DNA of 64,000 nt. It comes from Tamlana sp. 2_MG-2023. GTDB taxonomy: Bacteria; Bacteroidota; Bacteroidia; Flavobacteriales; Flavobacteriaceae. The stretch lies in the NCBI RefSeq assembly GCF_030548465.1, contig NZ_JAUOSF010000003.1, positions 124,001-188,000 on the forward strand, written 5' to 3'. Shown here piece after piece: positions 7,450 through 16,578 of this stretch. Below the pieces are notes generated by a model. The model saw only the letters and a list, made by a program, of their open reading frames with translations, was not told the DNA's origin and did no database searches. The position numbers and the translations under genes are program-made. Each line of letters starts with the position of its first letter. Within the stretch, counting starts at the first letter, position 1.

Positions 7450-9138
7450 ATGACGCACAATAAACGACATACAAGAACCAGAGCTCAAGAGAGTTCTAAC
7501 GCGATTGAGCGGCTGTATATTACTATGCGTCATTTGTTTAATCGTGGGTTTTATAAGCCTATGGGGATTTCTGGGGAAACTTTAAGGGAGTCGCTTTTAC
7601 TTTTAAGACCAGAAATTTATGGTTCTGTCGGTGAAGAAAAAGCCGAGCTAGAAGGACTACTTTATGTCATCGATCGCTTACCTCAAGGTATTGAAGAGTG
7701 TACATTTATCAATTTAACGAGTGATGAAGGCTATTCAAACTCCCATTTTGAAACCATAGTTCCTAAAAAGCGTCGTCGTAATTGTTATCGCATTGATGAC
7801 GAACAGATGAACATTGAAATCACACGAGGACGATCGGAAATTTATGATATTTTAACCCATCTCACTTTTATTTTTATTGAATCTCATAAAATTGGTCAGC
7901 GCGTTTTAATTGATGAAGATGGCGCCACTACAAGAGATTGGGTGAAGCTTGAAAAAGCGGTGTTATCTAAAAAGAAACTGACTAGAGAAGAACGTGAAGT
8001 CGCTATTACCCATGCTGCGAATATCTTAGGACGTACTTTTAATGAAATAAAAACGATATACACTTCTTTTGCAATAGCATCACAGCCAGAACGCTTTTTA
8101 CACATCGTGTATTGGTTGGGTAAATTAGCGATAGAAGAACTTATTAATAACGATAAAAGAACCATTACGTTTAGTCCGGTATTGAGAGAGCGTATCGGTC
8201 ATCATATTCATGGCGAAGTGTGGGCAAACACCATAAAGGAAACACTTTTTAAAGAAGATTTATTAGGGCGGCCTATTCATATTATTAGTGCTAATATGCA
8301 CAGTGTTATGAATACCTTTTTCGCAAAGAATGCCTTAAAATTAAAAAATGCTAAAAAGGACGTTTTTGAAGTCTACGAGTCCTTAAGCCAGTCAGAAAAC
8401 GAAGCCTCACGTCATAAAGTATCTAAAGAAGCCATGCAAAATGGTATGATTTATATTAAAGACACGTCTGGTGCTAATATTGATGTTCAGCTTTTTGATT
8501 CAGCTAAATTTGATGCTTCCAAACTTGGCATTGAAGTTTCTGAAACTATTATAAATGATGAAAAGCCTGTTATTTTGGTCATGGATTATGCTTTTGGAGA
8601 GCAGGCCTATGAAACTATAGATGAGCTGTTGAAACCCTATAAAGTTGAGGATGACGAAATTCATTTGAACGTAGGTTCAGTTTCTATCATGGGGAAAGCA
8701 GGAATTTTAGAAGGTGGTAAAGGTGATATAATGATTCCTTCAGCACATATTTTTGAAGGTACAGCGGACAATTATCCTTTTTATAATGAGCTTAAAAAAG
8801 AAGATCTAGAAGGTCAAGGGGTATCGGTTTATGAAGGTTCTATGATAACCGTTTTAGGAACATCATTACAAAATAAAGACATTTTAAAATTCTTTTATAA
8901 CTCAACTTGGCGAGTTATAGGATTAGAAATGGAAGGTGCGCATTACCAAAAAGCCATTCAAGCAGCTTCAAAGGTAAGAGGAAGCATCAGTGAAAAGGTA
9001 AAAGTAAGATACGCTTATTATGCAAGTGATAATCCACTAGAGACTGGTGCAACATTAGCATCAGGAGGGTTAGGGGCATCTGGAGTAAAACCTACATATT
9101 TAATAACAAAAACCATATTAGAACAAATACTTAATTAA
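7450..9138 (+). CDS. Conserved two-part protein; C-terminal nucleoside-phosphorylase-like region (DUF6909-like)
   Basis: I recognise this 562-aa protein as a conserved Bacteroidota family, probably the one called DUF6909, of unknown function; the family name is from memory. The N-terminal half (1-360) is charged and soluble, with notable HHIHGEVW (251-258) and NMHSVMN (282-288). The C-terminal half resembles purine/uridine phosphorylases: VGSVSIMGKAG (408-418), the base-site-like GLEMEGAHY (491-499) and YYASDNP (523-529). These parallel the MEG and SDxA/P motifs of that fold. There is no signal peptide. It starts 45 bases after the GH3-family gene and ends 7 bases before the Wzz-like gene. 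The function is unassigned. Confidence 0.65.
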   Translation: MTHNKRHTRTRAQESSNAIERLYITMRHLFNRGFYKPMGISGETLRESLLLLRPEIYGSVGEEKAELEGLLYVIDRLPQGIEECTFINLTSDEGYSNSHFETIVPKKRRRNCYRIDDEQMNIEITRGRSEIYDILTHLTFIFIESHKIGQRVLIDEDGATTRDWVKLEKAVLSKKKLTREEREVAITHAANILGRTFNEIKTIYTSFAIASQPERFLHIVYWLGKLAIEELINNDKRTITFSPVLRERIGHHIHGEVWANTIKETLFKEDLLGRPIHIISANMHSVMNTFFAKNALKLKNAKKDVFEVYESLSQSENEASRHKVSKEAMQNGMIYIKDTSGANIDVQLFDSAKFDASKLGIEVSETIINDEKPVILVMDYAFGEQAYETIDELLKPYKVEDDEIHLNVGSVSIMGKAGILEGGKGDIMIPSAHIFEGTADNYPFYNELKKEDLEGQGVSVYEGSMITVLGTSLQNKDILKFFYNSTWRVIGLEMEGAHYQKAIQAASKVRGSISEKVKVRYAYYASDNPLETGATLASGGLGASGVKPTYLITKTILEQILN

Positions 9139-9145
9139 TATTATT

Positions 9146-10141
9146 ATGAGTAAAAACGCAATAGAGCCAAAACAATCAGATGAGATTGATTTAGGAGATC
9201 TTTTTAAGCTTATTGGGAATTTTTTTAGAAATTTATTTAAGGCTTTTCTTAGAGTTTTTCTATTCTTTAAAAAGAACTTAATAAGATTAGTTGTATTAAT
9301 TATTTTAGGTCTGGTAATAGGTATTGGGTTGTCCAAAATTGTAACCAAAAAATTTAAAAATGAAGTTATTGTAAGGTCTAACTTTGGAAGTAAAGAGTAT
9401 TTGTATAATAAGGTTGATGAAATTAAAAACAATATTAGTAATAGAGATTCACTGTTTTTAACAAAACTTCAAATTGATGAAGAAGATTTAAAAGGTTTTA
9501 ACTTTAAGATAGAGGAAATCGAAAATGAAGTTATTGAAGAAGATGAAAGGGAACAATATCTAGAACTATTAAAAGCATTTCCAACAGAAAAATTTGCTTT
9601 AGAGGGAGTTAGAGCAGAGTTGATAAAGAAAAGATCTCTTAATCATAAAATCACTTTCTATTTTGATAATTCAGATCTTGGGATTGAACTATCAAAAAAA
9701 ATACTGCAAATAATAAATAGTAATAGCTATTTTCAGGAACTTAAGAATGTTAGTAATAAAAACTTAGAATTACGTATTCAAAAAAATGAAAATCAATTAT
9801 CTCAAATCAATGAGCTAATAAGTAATTACTCTAAATCTCTTTTAAAAGAAACAGATAAAAATAGTACGACTACTATTTTTAATGCAGAAGGCAGTGCCCT
9901 TAATATAGGCGACGCGATGCGTTTAAGAATTTCACTTTTAAAAGAAAACGAAGCTGCAGCAATTGATCTTCTAGAAGAACAAGATGTTATAAGTATAATA
10001 AGTTTTGGAGGCGTTCAAGGGGATAGTGAAAGTCTATTTGTTAACATGACCAAAGTACTCCCTATAGTGTTTGTTAGTTTATTTTTCCTATTTACGTTTA
10101 TTGTTTATTTAAATAGAAAATCAAAAGAATTATTAAAATAA
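9146..10141 (+). CDS. wzz: Wzz-like polysaccharide chain-length determinant
   Basis: A 331-aa inner-membrane protein with the polysaccharide co-polymerase layout: a cytoplasmic N-terminus, TM1 at about 48-70, a long charged periplasmic helical region (80-295) and TM2 at about 300-322 with a short tail. There is no cytoplasmic tyrosine kinase domain, so it is a class 1-type regulator that would set polymer length with Wzy. It is the first gene of the surface-glycan locus and abuts rfbB with no gap. Sequence identity within this family is always low, so the call rests on topology and context. The gene looks more AT-rich than the core genes upstream. Confidence 0.7.
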   Translation: MSKNAIEPKQSDEIDLGDLFKLIGNFFRNLFKAFLRVFLFFKKNLIRLVVLIILGLVIGIGLSKIVTKKFKNEVIVRSNFGSKEYLYNKVDEIKNNISNRDSLFLTKLQIDEEDLKGFNFKIEEIENEVIEEDEREQYLELLKAFPTEKFALEGVRAELIKKRSLNHKITFYFDNSDLGIELSKKILQIINSNSYFQELKNVSNKNLELRIQKNENQLSQINELISNYSKSLLKETDKNSTTTIFNAEGSALNIGDAMRLRISLLKENEAAAIDLLEEQDVISIISFGGVQGDSESLFVNMTKVLPIVFVSLFFLFTFIVYLNRKSKELLK

Positions 10142-11197
10142 ATGAAGTTAGGTAAGAATATTTTAATTACTGGTGGAGCCGGGTTTATCGGCTCACACGT
10201 TGTTAGACTTTTTGTTAAAAAGTATCCTAATTATCACATATTTAATTTAGATGCTCTTACTTATGCGGGGAATCTGGAGAATTTAAAGGATGTAGAAAAG
10301 GAATCTAATTATAGCTTTCTTAAAGGGGATATTATAGATGAAAAGTTTATAAACTCAATTTTTAAAGATTACCAATTTGATGCTGTAATTCATTTAGCAG
10401 CCGAGTCACATGTTGATCGTTCCATTGAAGATCCTTTAGCCTTTGTCAAAACCAATGTTATTGGTACCATGAATTTATTAAACGCCTGTAAAGAGGCCTG
10501 GAGGTCTGATTTTACGAACAAACGCTTTTATCATGTGAGTACCGATGAGGTTTATGGAACACTAGGTCAAACAGGTTTGTTTACAGAAACGACTTCGTAT
10601 GATCCAAATTCACCATATTCTGCATCAAAAGCAAGTTCAGATCATTTTGTTCGTGCTTATGGCGAAACTTATAATTTACCTTACGTGATAACGAATTGTT
10701 CTAATAATTATGGACAAAATCAATTTCCCGAAAAGTTAATCCCTTTATTTATAAATAACATTATCCAGAATAAACCTCTTCCTGTGTATGGTGATGGTAA
10801 TTATACTAGAGATTGGTTGTATGTAATAGATCATGCTGTAGCCATAGATTTAGTTTTTCATAAGGGAATTAATGGTGAAACTTATAACATTGGAGGATTT
10901 AACGAGTGGAAAAATATTGACCTGGTGAGATTGTTATGTGAGCAAATGGATAAAAAGCTAGGGAGAGAATCTGGAACTTCGGAGCAATTAATCACTTATG
11001 TGAAAGATCGACCAGGACATGATTTAAGATATGCCATTGACGCTTCAAAAATTAAAGATGAATTGGGTTGGGAGCCTTCTGTAACTTTTGAACAAGGCCT
11101 TGAAAAAACGATTGATTGGTATTTGAATAATGAAGACTGGCTTAATAGTGTAACTAGTGGGACATATCAAGAATACTATGAAAAGCAATACAGTTAA
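10142..11197 (+). CDS. rfbB: dTDP-glucose 4,6-dehydratase
   Basis: Extended SDR enzyme, 351 aa, converting dTDP-glucose to dTDP-4-keto-6-deoxyglucose, step 2 of dTDP-L-rhamnose synthesis. The NAD-binding GGAGFIGSH is at 11-19, the catalytic TDE at 134-136 and YSASK (Y159, K163) completes the active site. NNYGQNQFPEKL is the family's substrate-binding segment. The ATG follows the preceding stop directly, so it is cotranscribed with the Wzz-like gene. All four rhamnose genes are present in the order B-A-C-D. Confidence 0.96.
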   Translation: MKLGKNILITGGAGFIGSHVVRLFVKKYPNYHIFNLDALTYAGNLENLKDVEKESNYSFLKGDIIDEKFINSIFKDYQFDAVIHLAAESHVDRSIEDPLAFVKTNVIGTMNLLNACKEAWRSDFTNKRFYHVSTDEVYGTLGQTGLFTETTSYDPNSPYSASKASSDHFVRAYGETYNLPYVITNCSNNYGQNQFPEKLIPLFINNIIQNKPLPVYGDGNYTRDWLYVIDHAVAIDLVFHKGINGETYNIGGFNEWKNIDLVRLLCEQMDKKLGRESGTSEQLITYVKDRPGHDLRYAIDASKIKDELGWEPSVTFEQGLEKTIDWYLNNEDWLNSVTSGTYQEYYEKQYS

Positions 11198-11209
11198 TTT
11201 GATATTATT

Positions 11210-12076
11210 ATGAAAGGAATAATTCTAGCAGGAGGATCCGGGACGCGATTACACCCGTTAACCTTATCGGTAAGTAAGCAGCTCATGCCTATTTACGATA
11301 AGCCCATGATTTACTACCCGCTATCGACATTAATGTATGCCGGGATTAATGAAATTTTAATTATATCCACACCTAAAGATTTACCTTTATTCAGAGACCT
11401 CTTGGGAGATGGTAAAAAATACGGTTGCAGTTTTGAGTATGCCGTACAAGAAGAGCCAAATGGCTTAGCTGAAGCTTTTATTATTGGGGAGGATTTTGTT
11501 GGAAACGATAAGGTTGCTCTAATTTTAGGAGATAATATATTTTATGGAACAGGGCTTTCAGACTTGCTTCAAGCCAATAATAATCCCGATGGTGGTATTA
11601 TTTATGCTTATCGTGTGCATGACCCTGAACGTTATGGCGTTGTAGAATTTGACGACCAAGGTCAGGCGATTTCCATAGAAGAGAAACCTGAAAAACCAAA
11701 ATCAAGTTTTGCGGTACCAGGAATCTACTTTTATGATAATAGTGTTATTGATATTGCTAAAAATATAGAGCCAAGCCCAAGAGGAGAGTTGGAAATTACA
11801 GATGTTAATCGGGTTTATCTTGAACAGGGGCGTTTAAAGGTGAGTATTTTAGATCGTGGTACGGCTTGGTTAGACACAGGAACCTTTCAGTCTTTAATGC
11901 AAGCCTCGCAATTTGTAGAAGTTATTGAGGAACGACAAGGCTTAAAAATTGGAGCTATTGAAGCCGCGGCTTATGAAATGGGCTATATTACTGAGGCTGC
12001 CTTTAAAGCTCTCGCTGAACCCTTGCTTAAAAGTGGTTATGGTAAGAATCTATTAGCGCTATTGAAAAATAAATAA
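11210..12076 (+). CDS. rfbA: Glucose-1-phosphate thymidylyltransferase
   Basis: Makes dTDP-glucose from glucose-1-phosphate and dTTP, the first step of the rhamnose pathway. The 288-aa length is typical. The nucleotide-binding signature [11 protein letters not shown] is at 8-18, [15 protein letters not shown] at 24-38 and LGDNIFYG near 109-116, with the family-typical LDTGT segment downstream. It lies between rfbB and rfbC with a 12-base gap and no gap respectively. Confidence 0.96.
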   Translation: MKGIILAGGSGTRLHPLTLSVSKQLMPIYDKPMIYYPLSTLMYAGINEILIISTPKDLPLFRDLLGDGKKYGCSFEYAVQEEPNGLAEAFIIGEDFVGNDKVALILGDNIFYGTGLSDLLQANNNPDGGIIYAYRVHDPERYGVVEFDDQGQAISIEEKPEKPKSSFAVPGIYFYDNSVIDIAKNIEPSPRGELEITDVNRVYLEQGRLKVSILDRGTAWLDTGTFQSLMQASQFVEVIEERQGLKIGAIEAAAYEMGYITEAAFKALAEPLLKSGYGKNLLALLKNK

Positions 12077-12622
12077 ATGCAACTTACAGAAACAAAACTA
12101 AAAGGATGCTTCCTTATCGAACCTACTGTATTTGAAGATAAAAGAGGTTATTTTTTAGAGTCTTATAATCAAAAAAACTTCAATGATTTAATTGGTTGTA
12201 ACGTGAATTTTGTTCAAGACAATGAATCATATTCTTCAAAAGGGGTATTACGCGGACTCCATTTTCAAAAAGGAGAATTTGCACAAGCCAAGTTGGTTCG
12301 TGTCATAAAAGGAAAAGTATTAGATGTCGCTTTAGATTTGAGAAAAGACTCAGCGACTTATGGCGAACACTATTCTGTGGAATTGTCTGAAGAAAATAAA
12401 AAACAACTATTCGTACCACGAGGATTTGCACATGGTTTTGTAGTGCTCAGTGAAACCGCTTTGTTTGCTTATAAATGTGATAATTTTTATAATAAGGCTT
12501 CAGAAGGCGGTGTTATTTATAACGATAAAACCCTTAATATCGATTGGCAATTAAACGCTGATGAATTGATTATTTCAGAGAAAGATTTAATACTCCCAAC
12601 CTTAGAAAATCTAGATTTATGA
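12077..12622 (+). CDS. rfbC: dTDP-4-dehydrorhamnose 3,5-epimerase
   Basis: This 181-aa cupin enzyme epimerises C3 and C5 of dTDP-4-keto-6-deoxyglucose. The catalytic His is H62 in RGLHFQ and the general-acid Tyr is in the FAYKCDNFY segment (130-138). PRGFAHGF (114-121) is the family signature. It begins directly at the base after the rfbA stop and overlaps rfbD by four bases (ATGA). Confidence 0.95.
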   Translation: MQLTETKLKGCFLIEPTVFEDKRGYFLESYNQKNFNDLIGCNVNFVQDNESYSSKGVLRGLHFQKGEFAQAKLVRVIKGKVLDVALDLRKDSATYGEHYSVELSEENKKQLFVPRGFAHGFVVLSETALFAYKCDNFYNKASEGGVIYNDKTLNIDWQLNADELIISEKDLILPTLENLDL

Positions 12623-13479
12623 TACAAGTTTTAGTTACCGGAGCAAATGGACAACTAGCCAATTGTATTAAAGATTTAGAGACTCAATATCAAAATATCA
12701 ACTTCATTTATACTGATACTTTAGAGTTGGATATCTGTGACTTAAGTAAAGTGCAAGCTTTTTTTGAAACGAACAAATCGATTCAGTATTGTATAAACTG
12801 TGCAGCTTACACCGCTGTTGATAAAGCTGAAACCGAAGTTGAAAAAGCCTTTCAAGTAAATGCTGAAGGTCCGGAAAATCTAGCAAAAGCATGCAAGGAT
12901 AACGAGGTGATTTTAATTCATATTTCAACAGATTTTGTGTTTGATGGAAATCATGATGTCCCTTACAAAGAGGAAGATACCCCAAATCCTTTAAGTGTTT
13001 ATGGAGCTTCTAAGCTGAAGGGCGAAGAAGTTATAAAAGCTACTCTAAATCAGTATTTTATTTTCAGAACATCTTGGTTATACTCCGAACATGGGAATAA
13101 CTTCATGAAAACCATGTTGCGATTGGCTGAAACTCGTAATGAATTAAGTGTGGTAAGTGATCAAATAGGTACACCTACGTATGCCAAAGATTTGGCTGAG
13201 GTTATTTTAAAAGTGATTAATTCTAACAATCAAAACTTTGGATTGTATCATTATAGCAACGAGGGGGTAGCCAGTTGGTATGATTTTGCAAAAGCTGTAT
13301 TTGAGTTCGCAGACAGCAAGGTAAAGTTAACCTCAATAACTACAGAAGGTTACCCTACGCCAGCTGAGCGTCCGTCATATAGTGTTTTAAGTAAAGACAA
13401 AATCGTGGATTGTTTAGATACTAACCCATTAGATTGGAGGGAAAGTCTTAAAGTTGCATTGAAAAGCGTTAAATCTTAA
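12619..13479 (+). CDS. rfbD: dTDP-4-dehydrorhamnose reductase
   Basis: Last step to dTDP-L-rhamnose, an NAD(P)H-dependent SDR enzyme of 286 aa. The nucleotide-binding VTGANGQLA is at 6-14, STDFVFDG at 103-110 and the catalytic YGASK (Y128, K132) follows. Its ATGA overlap with rfbC suggests coupled translation. A 110-base gap and a new promoter box separate it from the legionaminic acid cassette. Confidence 0.95.
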   Translation: MIQVLVTGANGQLANCIKDLETQYQNINFIYTDTLELDICDLSKVQAFFETNKSIQYCINCAAYTAVDKAETEVEKAFQVNAEGPENLAKACKDNEVILIHISTDFVFDGNHDVPYKEEDTPNPLSVYGASKLKGEEVIKATLNQYFIFRTSWLYSEHGNNFMKTMLRLAETRNELSVVSDQIGTPTYAKDLAEVILKVINSNNQNFGLYHYSNEGVASWYDFAKAVFEFADSKVKLTSITTEGYPTPAERPSYSVLSKDKIVDCLDTNPLDWRESLKVALKSVKS

Positions 13480-13553
13480 GCATATTCTTTATATTCCAGG
13501 TTTAAATCCTATTAATTAATAGCTGGATAGGCTGTAAAGGAAAACTAATATCT

Positions 13554-13561
13554 TATTTTTG
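13554..13561 (+). promoter_or_regulatory. Putative promoter -7 box for the legionaminic acid cassette
   Basis: TATTTTTG matches TAnnTTTG and lies 28 bases before ATG 13590, in the only sizeable gap between rfbD and legB. It suggests an additional promoter inside the locus. No clear TTG -33 element is seen. Confidence 0.5.
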
Positions 13562-13589
13562 CAGCACGTACTCATAAAGTATTTAGAAA

Positions 13590-14777
13590 ATGGATATGCT
13601 CAATTTAATAGGAAGAGAAAAGGAGTTATTTACAGCCGATATTATAGGCAATGAATACGAATTAAGCGAAATCGTATCTTCATCTAGTTTTTTAGTAATA
13701 GGAGGAGCGGGCTCTATAGGTCAAGCTGTAACTAAAGAAATTTTTAAAAGAAACCCTAGAAAACTACATGTTGTTGATATCAGCGAAAATAATCTGGTAG
13801 AGCTTGTACGCGATATTAGAAGCTCCTTTGGATATATATCCGGAGAGTTTAAAACCTTTGCTTTAGATATTGGTTCTACTGTTTTTGATGCTTTTATAAA
13901 AAGCGATGGGAAATATGATTATGTATTGAATCTTTCAGCTTTGAAGCATGTAAGAAGTGAAAAAGACCCTTTTACATTAATGCGTATGATTGATGTGAAT
14001 GTCTTTAACACCGATAAAACCCTACTACAAGCCATTGAAAATAACACAAAAAAGTATTTTTGTGTTTCTACTGATAAAGCGGCTAACCCTGTAAACATGA
14101 TGGGGGCTTCTAAACGTATTATGGAAATGTTTTTAATGCGAAGAAGTCAAGATATTAATTTATCTACAGCTAGGTTTGCAAATGTGGCCTTTTCCGATGG
14201 GTCTTTATTACATGGTTTTAATCAACGAATCCAAAAGAAACAACCCATAGTAGCACCATTAGATATAAAAAGGTATTTTGTTGTACCTAAAGAATCAGGA
14301 GAGTTATGTTTGATGTCTACCATATTTGGAGAAAATAGAGATGTGTTTTTTCCGAAACTGAGTGAAAATTTACACTTAATTACCTTCGCACAAATTGCTG
14401 AAAAGTACCTTGAAAATTTAGGTTATGAACCGGTTATTGTTGCAACTGAAGATGAAGCTAGAGCTAAAGTTCACGAGTTGTCTCAGCAGAAAAAATGGCC
14501 TTGTTTATTTACTACAAGTGATACTACTGGAGAAAAAGATTTTGAAGAGTTTTTTACAAATAATGAAACCTTAGACATGCAGCGTTTTAATAATCTAGGA
14601 ATTATAAAAAACGAGCTTCATGTAGAAGATGATAAGTTGAAAATGTTTGAAGACACCATTTCTGGAATGCGAAAAAATGGAGCATGGCAAAAAACAGATA
14701 TAGTAAATTTATTTAATGAAATGATTCCCAACTTTAATCATAAAGAAACTGGGAAGTATTTAGATGCCAAAATGTAA
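13590..14777 (+). CDS. legB: NDP-N-acetylglucosamine 4,6-dehydratase (LegB-like, FlaA1/CapD family)
   Basis: This SDR enzyme of 395 aa should produce the 4-keto-6-deoxy-HexNAc nucleotide that enters legionaminic acid synthesis. The NAD-binding GGAGSIG is at 38-44 and STDKAANPVNMMGASKR at 160-176. The usual catalytic Tyr is replaced by Met171 with Lys175 kept, as in the S-M-K class typified by WbpM. ATG 13596 is a possible alternative start. It is followed after two bases by the aminotransferase gene, which together with neuB/neuC/neuA-type genes points to a nonulosonic acid pathway rather than a simple bacillosamine pathway. Confidence 0.82.
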   Translation: MDMLNLIGREKELFTADIIGNEYELSEIVSSSSFLVIGGAGSIGQAVTKEIFKRNPRKLHVVDISENNLVELVRDIRSSFGYISGEFKTFALDIGSTVFDAFIKSDGKYDYVLNLSALKHVRSEKDPFTLMRMIDVNVFNTDKTLLQAIENNTKKYFCVSTDKAANPVNMMGASKRIMEMFLMRRSQDINLSTARFANVAFSDGSLLHGFNQRIQKKQPIVAPLDIKRYFVVPKESGELCLMSTIFGENRDVFFPKLSENLHLITFAQIAEKYLENLGYEPVIVATEDEARAKVHELSQQKKWPCLFTTSDTTGEKDFEEFFTNNETLDMQRFNNLGIIKNELHVEDDKLKMFEDTISGMRKNGAWQKTDIVNLFNEMIPNFNHKETGKYLDAKM

Positions 14778-14779
14778 TT

Positions 14780-15928
14780 ATGGAGCAGTTTCAGGATACC
14801 GTTAATTTTATTCAAGATACCTTCAAAACCGAAGCATTTATTCCTTTACATGCGCCTCATTTTGGAGGAAATGAAAAGAAATATTTAAACGATTGTATAG
14901 ATTCAACTTTTGTGTCTTCAGTAGGTGAGTACGTTAACTTATTTGAAGAAAAGATTGCAGCATATACGGGTACAAAATACGCCATAGCTTGCGTAAACGG
15001 AACCAATGCGCTGCACATGGCCTTGTTGGTAGCCAATGTAAAGCCAGAAGATGAGGTCGTCACTCAGGCTTTAACCTTTATTGCCACGGCAAATGCAATA
15101 AGTTACATTGGTGCCGCGCCTGTTTTTGTTGATGTAGACAAAGACACTATGGGGCTTTCGCCAGATGCGCTTAAGAATTTTTTAGAGCAGCATGCTGTTA
15201 AAAAGCCCGATGGTTTTACATATAATAAAACCACCGGAAAAAAAATTACAGCCTGTGTGCCTATGCACACCTTTGGTTTTCCGGCAAGAATAGATGAAAT
15301 AGTTGCTATTTGTAAAACATGGAATATCGTTTTGATTGAGGATGCCGCAGAATCTTTAGGAAGTTATTTTAAAGGCAAACATACAGGAGGTTTTGGAGAT
15401 ATGGCGGTATTTAGCTTTAACGGAAATAAAACCATTACTTGCGGCGGCGGTGGTGCTTTGGTAACAAATGACGAAGCCTTAGCAAAACAAGCCAAACATT
15501 TAACCACGCAGGCTAAAGAGCCTCACCGTTGGAAATTTAGACACGACGCCATAGGTTATAATTATAGAATGCCAAATGTAAATGCTGCAATTGCCTGTGC
15601 GCAGTTAGAACAATTGGATGCGATTGTAGAAAATAAAAGAGATTTAGCCGAAAAATATACAGCCTTTTTTAAAGAAATAGGCTTAGATTTTGCTCAAGAA
15701 CCCAAAGATACGAAAGCTAACTATTGGTTAAATGCCTTAGTTTTAAAAGATGAAAAAACAAGAGATGCTTTTCTGAATTTCACTAATGATCAAGGTGTGA
15801 TGACACGCCCTATTTGGGATTTGATGTCTACACTACCCATGTTTGAAAGCTGTCAACATGATGGTTTAAAAAACAGTAAATGGCTTGAAAAAAGAGTAGT
15901 TAATATACCGAGTAGTTATAGACCTTAA
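14780..15928 (+). CDS. legC: LegC-family PLP-dependent sugar aminotransferase
   Basis: A DegT/DnrJ/EryC1-type aminotransferase of 382 aa expected to add the C4 amino group to the 4-keto sugar. The PLP-binding EDAAESLGS is at 187-195 (D188) and the Schiff-base Lys is K217 in SFNGNKTI, followed by the glycine-rich CGGGGALV. NGTNALHMAL (73-82) forms the phosphate pocket. It lies directly after legB and abuts the acetyltransferase gene with no gap. The combination matches the LegB-LegC pair. Confidence 0.88.
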   Translation: MEQFQDTVNFIQDTFKTEAFIPLHAPHFGGNEKKYLNDCIDSTFVSSVGEYVNLFEEKIAAYTGTKYAIACVNGTNALHMALLVANVKPEDEVVTQALTFIATANAISYIGAAPVFVDVDKDTMGLSPDALKNFLEQHAVKKPDGFTYNKTTGKKITACVPMHTFGFPARIDEIVAICKTWNIVLIEDAAESLGSYFKGKHTGGFGDMAVFSFNGNKTITCGGGGALVTNDEALAKQAKHLTTQAKEPHRWKFRHDAIGYNYRMPNVNAAIACAQLEQLDAIVENKRDLAEKYTAFFKEIGLDFAQEPKDTKANYWLNALVLKDEKTRDAFLNFTNDQGVMTRPIWDLMSTLPMFESCQHDGLKNSKWLEKRVVNIPSSYRP

Positions 15929-16573
15929 ATGATAAAGAGTAAAAAAAATATGGTCTTAATAGGAGGTGGCGGTCATTGCAAATCTTGCATTGACGTGATC
16001 GAATCTTTAGATAAGTATCATATTATAGGCATTCTAGACTTACCTTCTAAATTAGGAGATAAGATTTTAAATTATGAAGTCATAGGCAACGATGACGATT
16101 ACTTAAAATATAAAAATGAGGGCTGTTCTTTTTTGGTGACCGCGGGACAGATAAAATCATCCAAATTAAGAAGAACTATTTTTGAAAATTTAGTAGCGAT
16201 TCATGCCGACATTGAAACCATCATTTCATCAACAGCAACGGTGTCAAAGTATGCTAAAATAGGAAAAGGTAGTGTGATTATGCATCATAGCGTTATTAAT
16301 ACTGGTGCAAAAATTGGAGAAAATAGTATTATCAATACCAAAGCTATCATAGAGCATGATGTATCGGTTGGAAATCATTGCCATATATCTACAAATGTAG
16401 CCGTCAATGGTGATTCTAAAATAGGAAATAACACGTTTATAGGAAGTATGTCTTGTATTTCTAATAACGTGAAAATTGGTGATAATATCGTATTAGGCGC
16501 AGGGAGTATTGTTATTAGTGATTGTACAAACGAAGGTGTTTATGCTGGAACACCTTTAAAAAAGTTAAAATAA
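15929..16573 (+). CDS. NeuD/LegH-like sugar O/N-acetyltransferase
   Basis: A 214-aa protein with an N-terminal nucleotide-sugar-binding region starting VLIGGGGHCKSC (9-20) and a C-terminal left-handed beta-helix of hexapeptide repeats (about 95-205, such as IGENSI, IGNNTF and IGDNIV). The PglD/NeuD family acetylates 4-amino sugars with acetyl-CoA, so N-acetylation of the LegC product is the likely job. A NeuD-type O-acetylation role cannot be excluded from sequence. It starts at the base after the legC stop and lies five bases before the synthase gene. Confidence 0.8.
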   Translation: MIKSKKNMVLIGGGGHCKSCIDVIESLDKYHIIGILDLPSKLGDKILNYEVIGNDDDYLKYKNEGCSFLVTAGQIKSSKLRRTIFENLVAIHADIETIISSTATVSKYAKIGKGSVIMHHSVINTGAKIGENSIINTKAIIEHDVSVGNHCHISTNVAVNGDSKIGNNTFIGSMSCISNNVKIGDNIVLGAGSIVISDCTNEGVYAGTPLKKLK

Positions 16574-16578
16574 GTGAT

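Noticed and set aside
16522-16578. Extended N-terminus of the LegI protein
   Set aside because: It would overlap the end of the acetyltransferase gene in another frame, and the NeuB-type homology starts only after ATG 16579.
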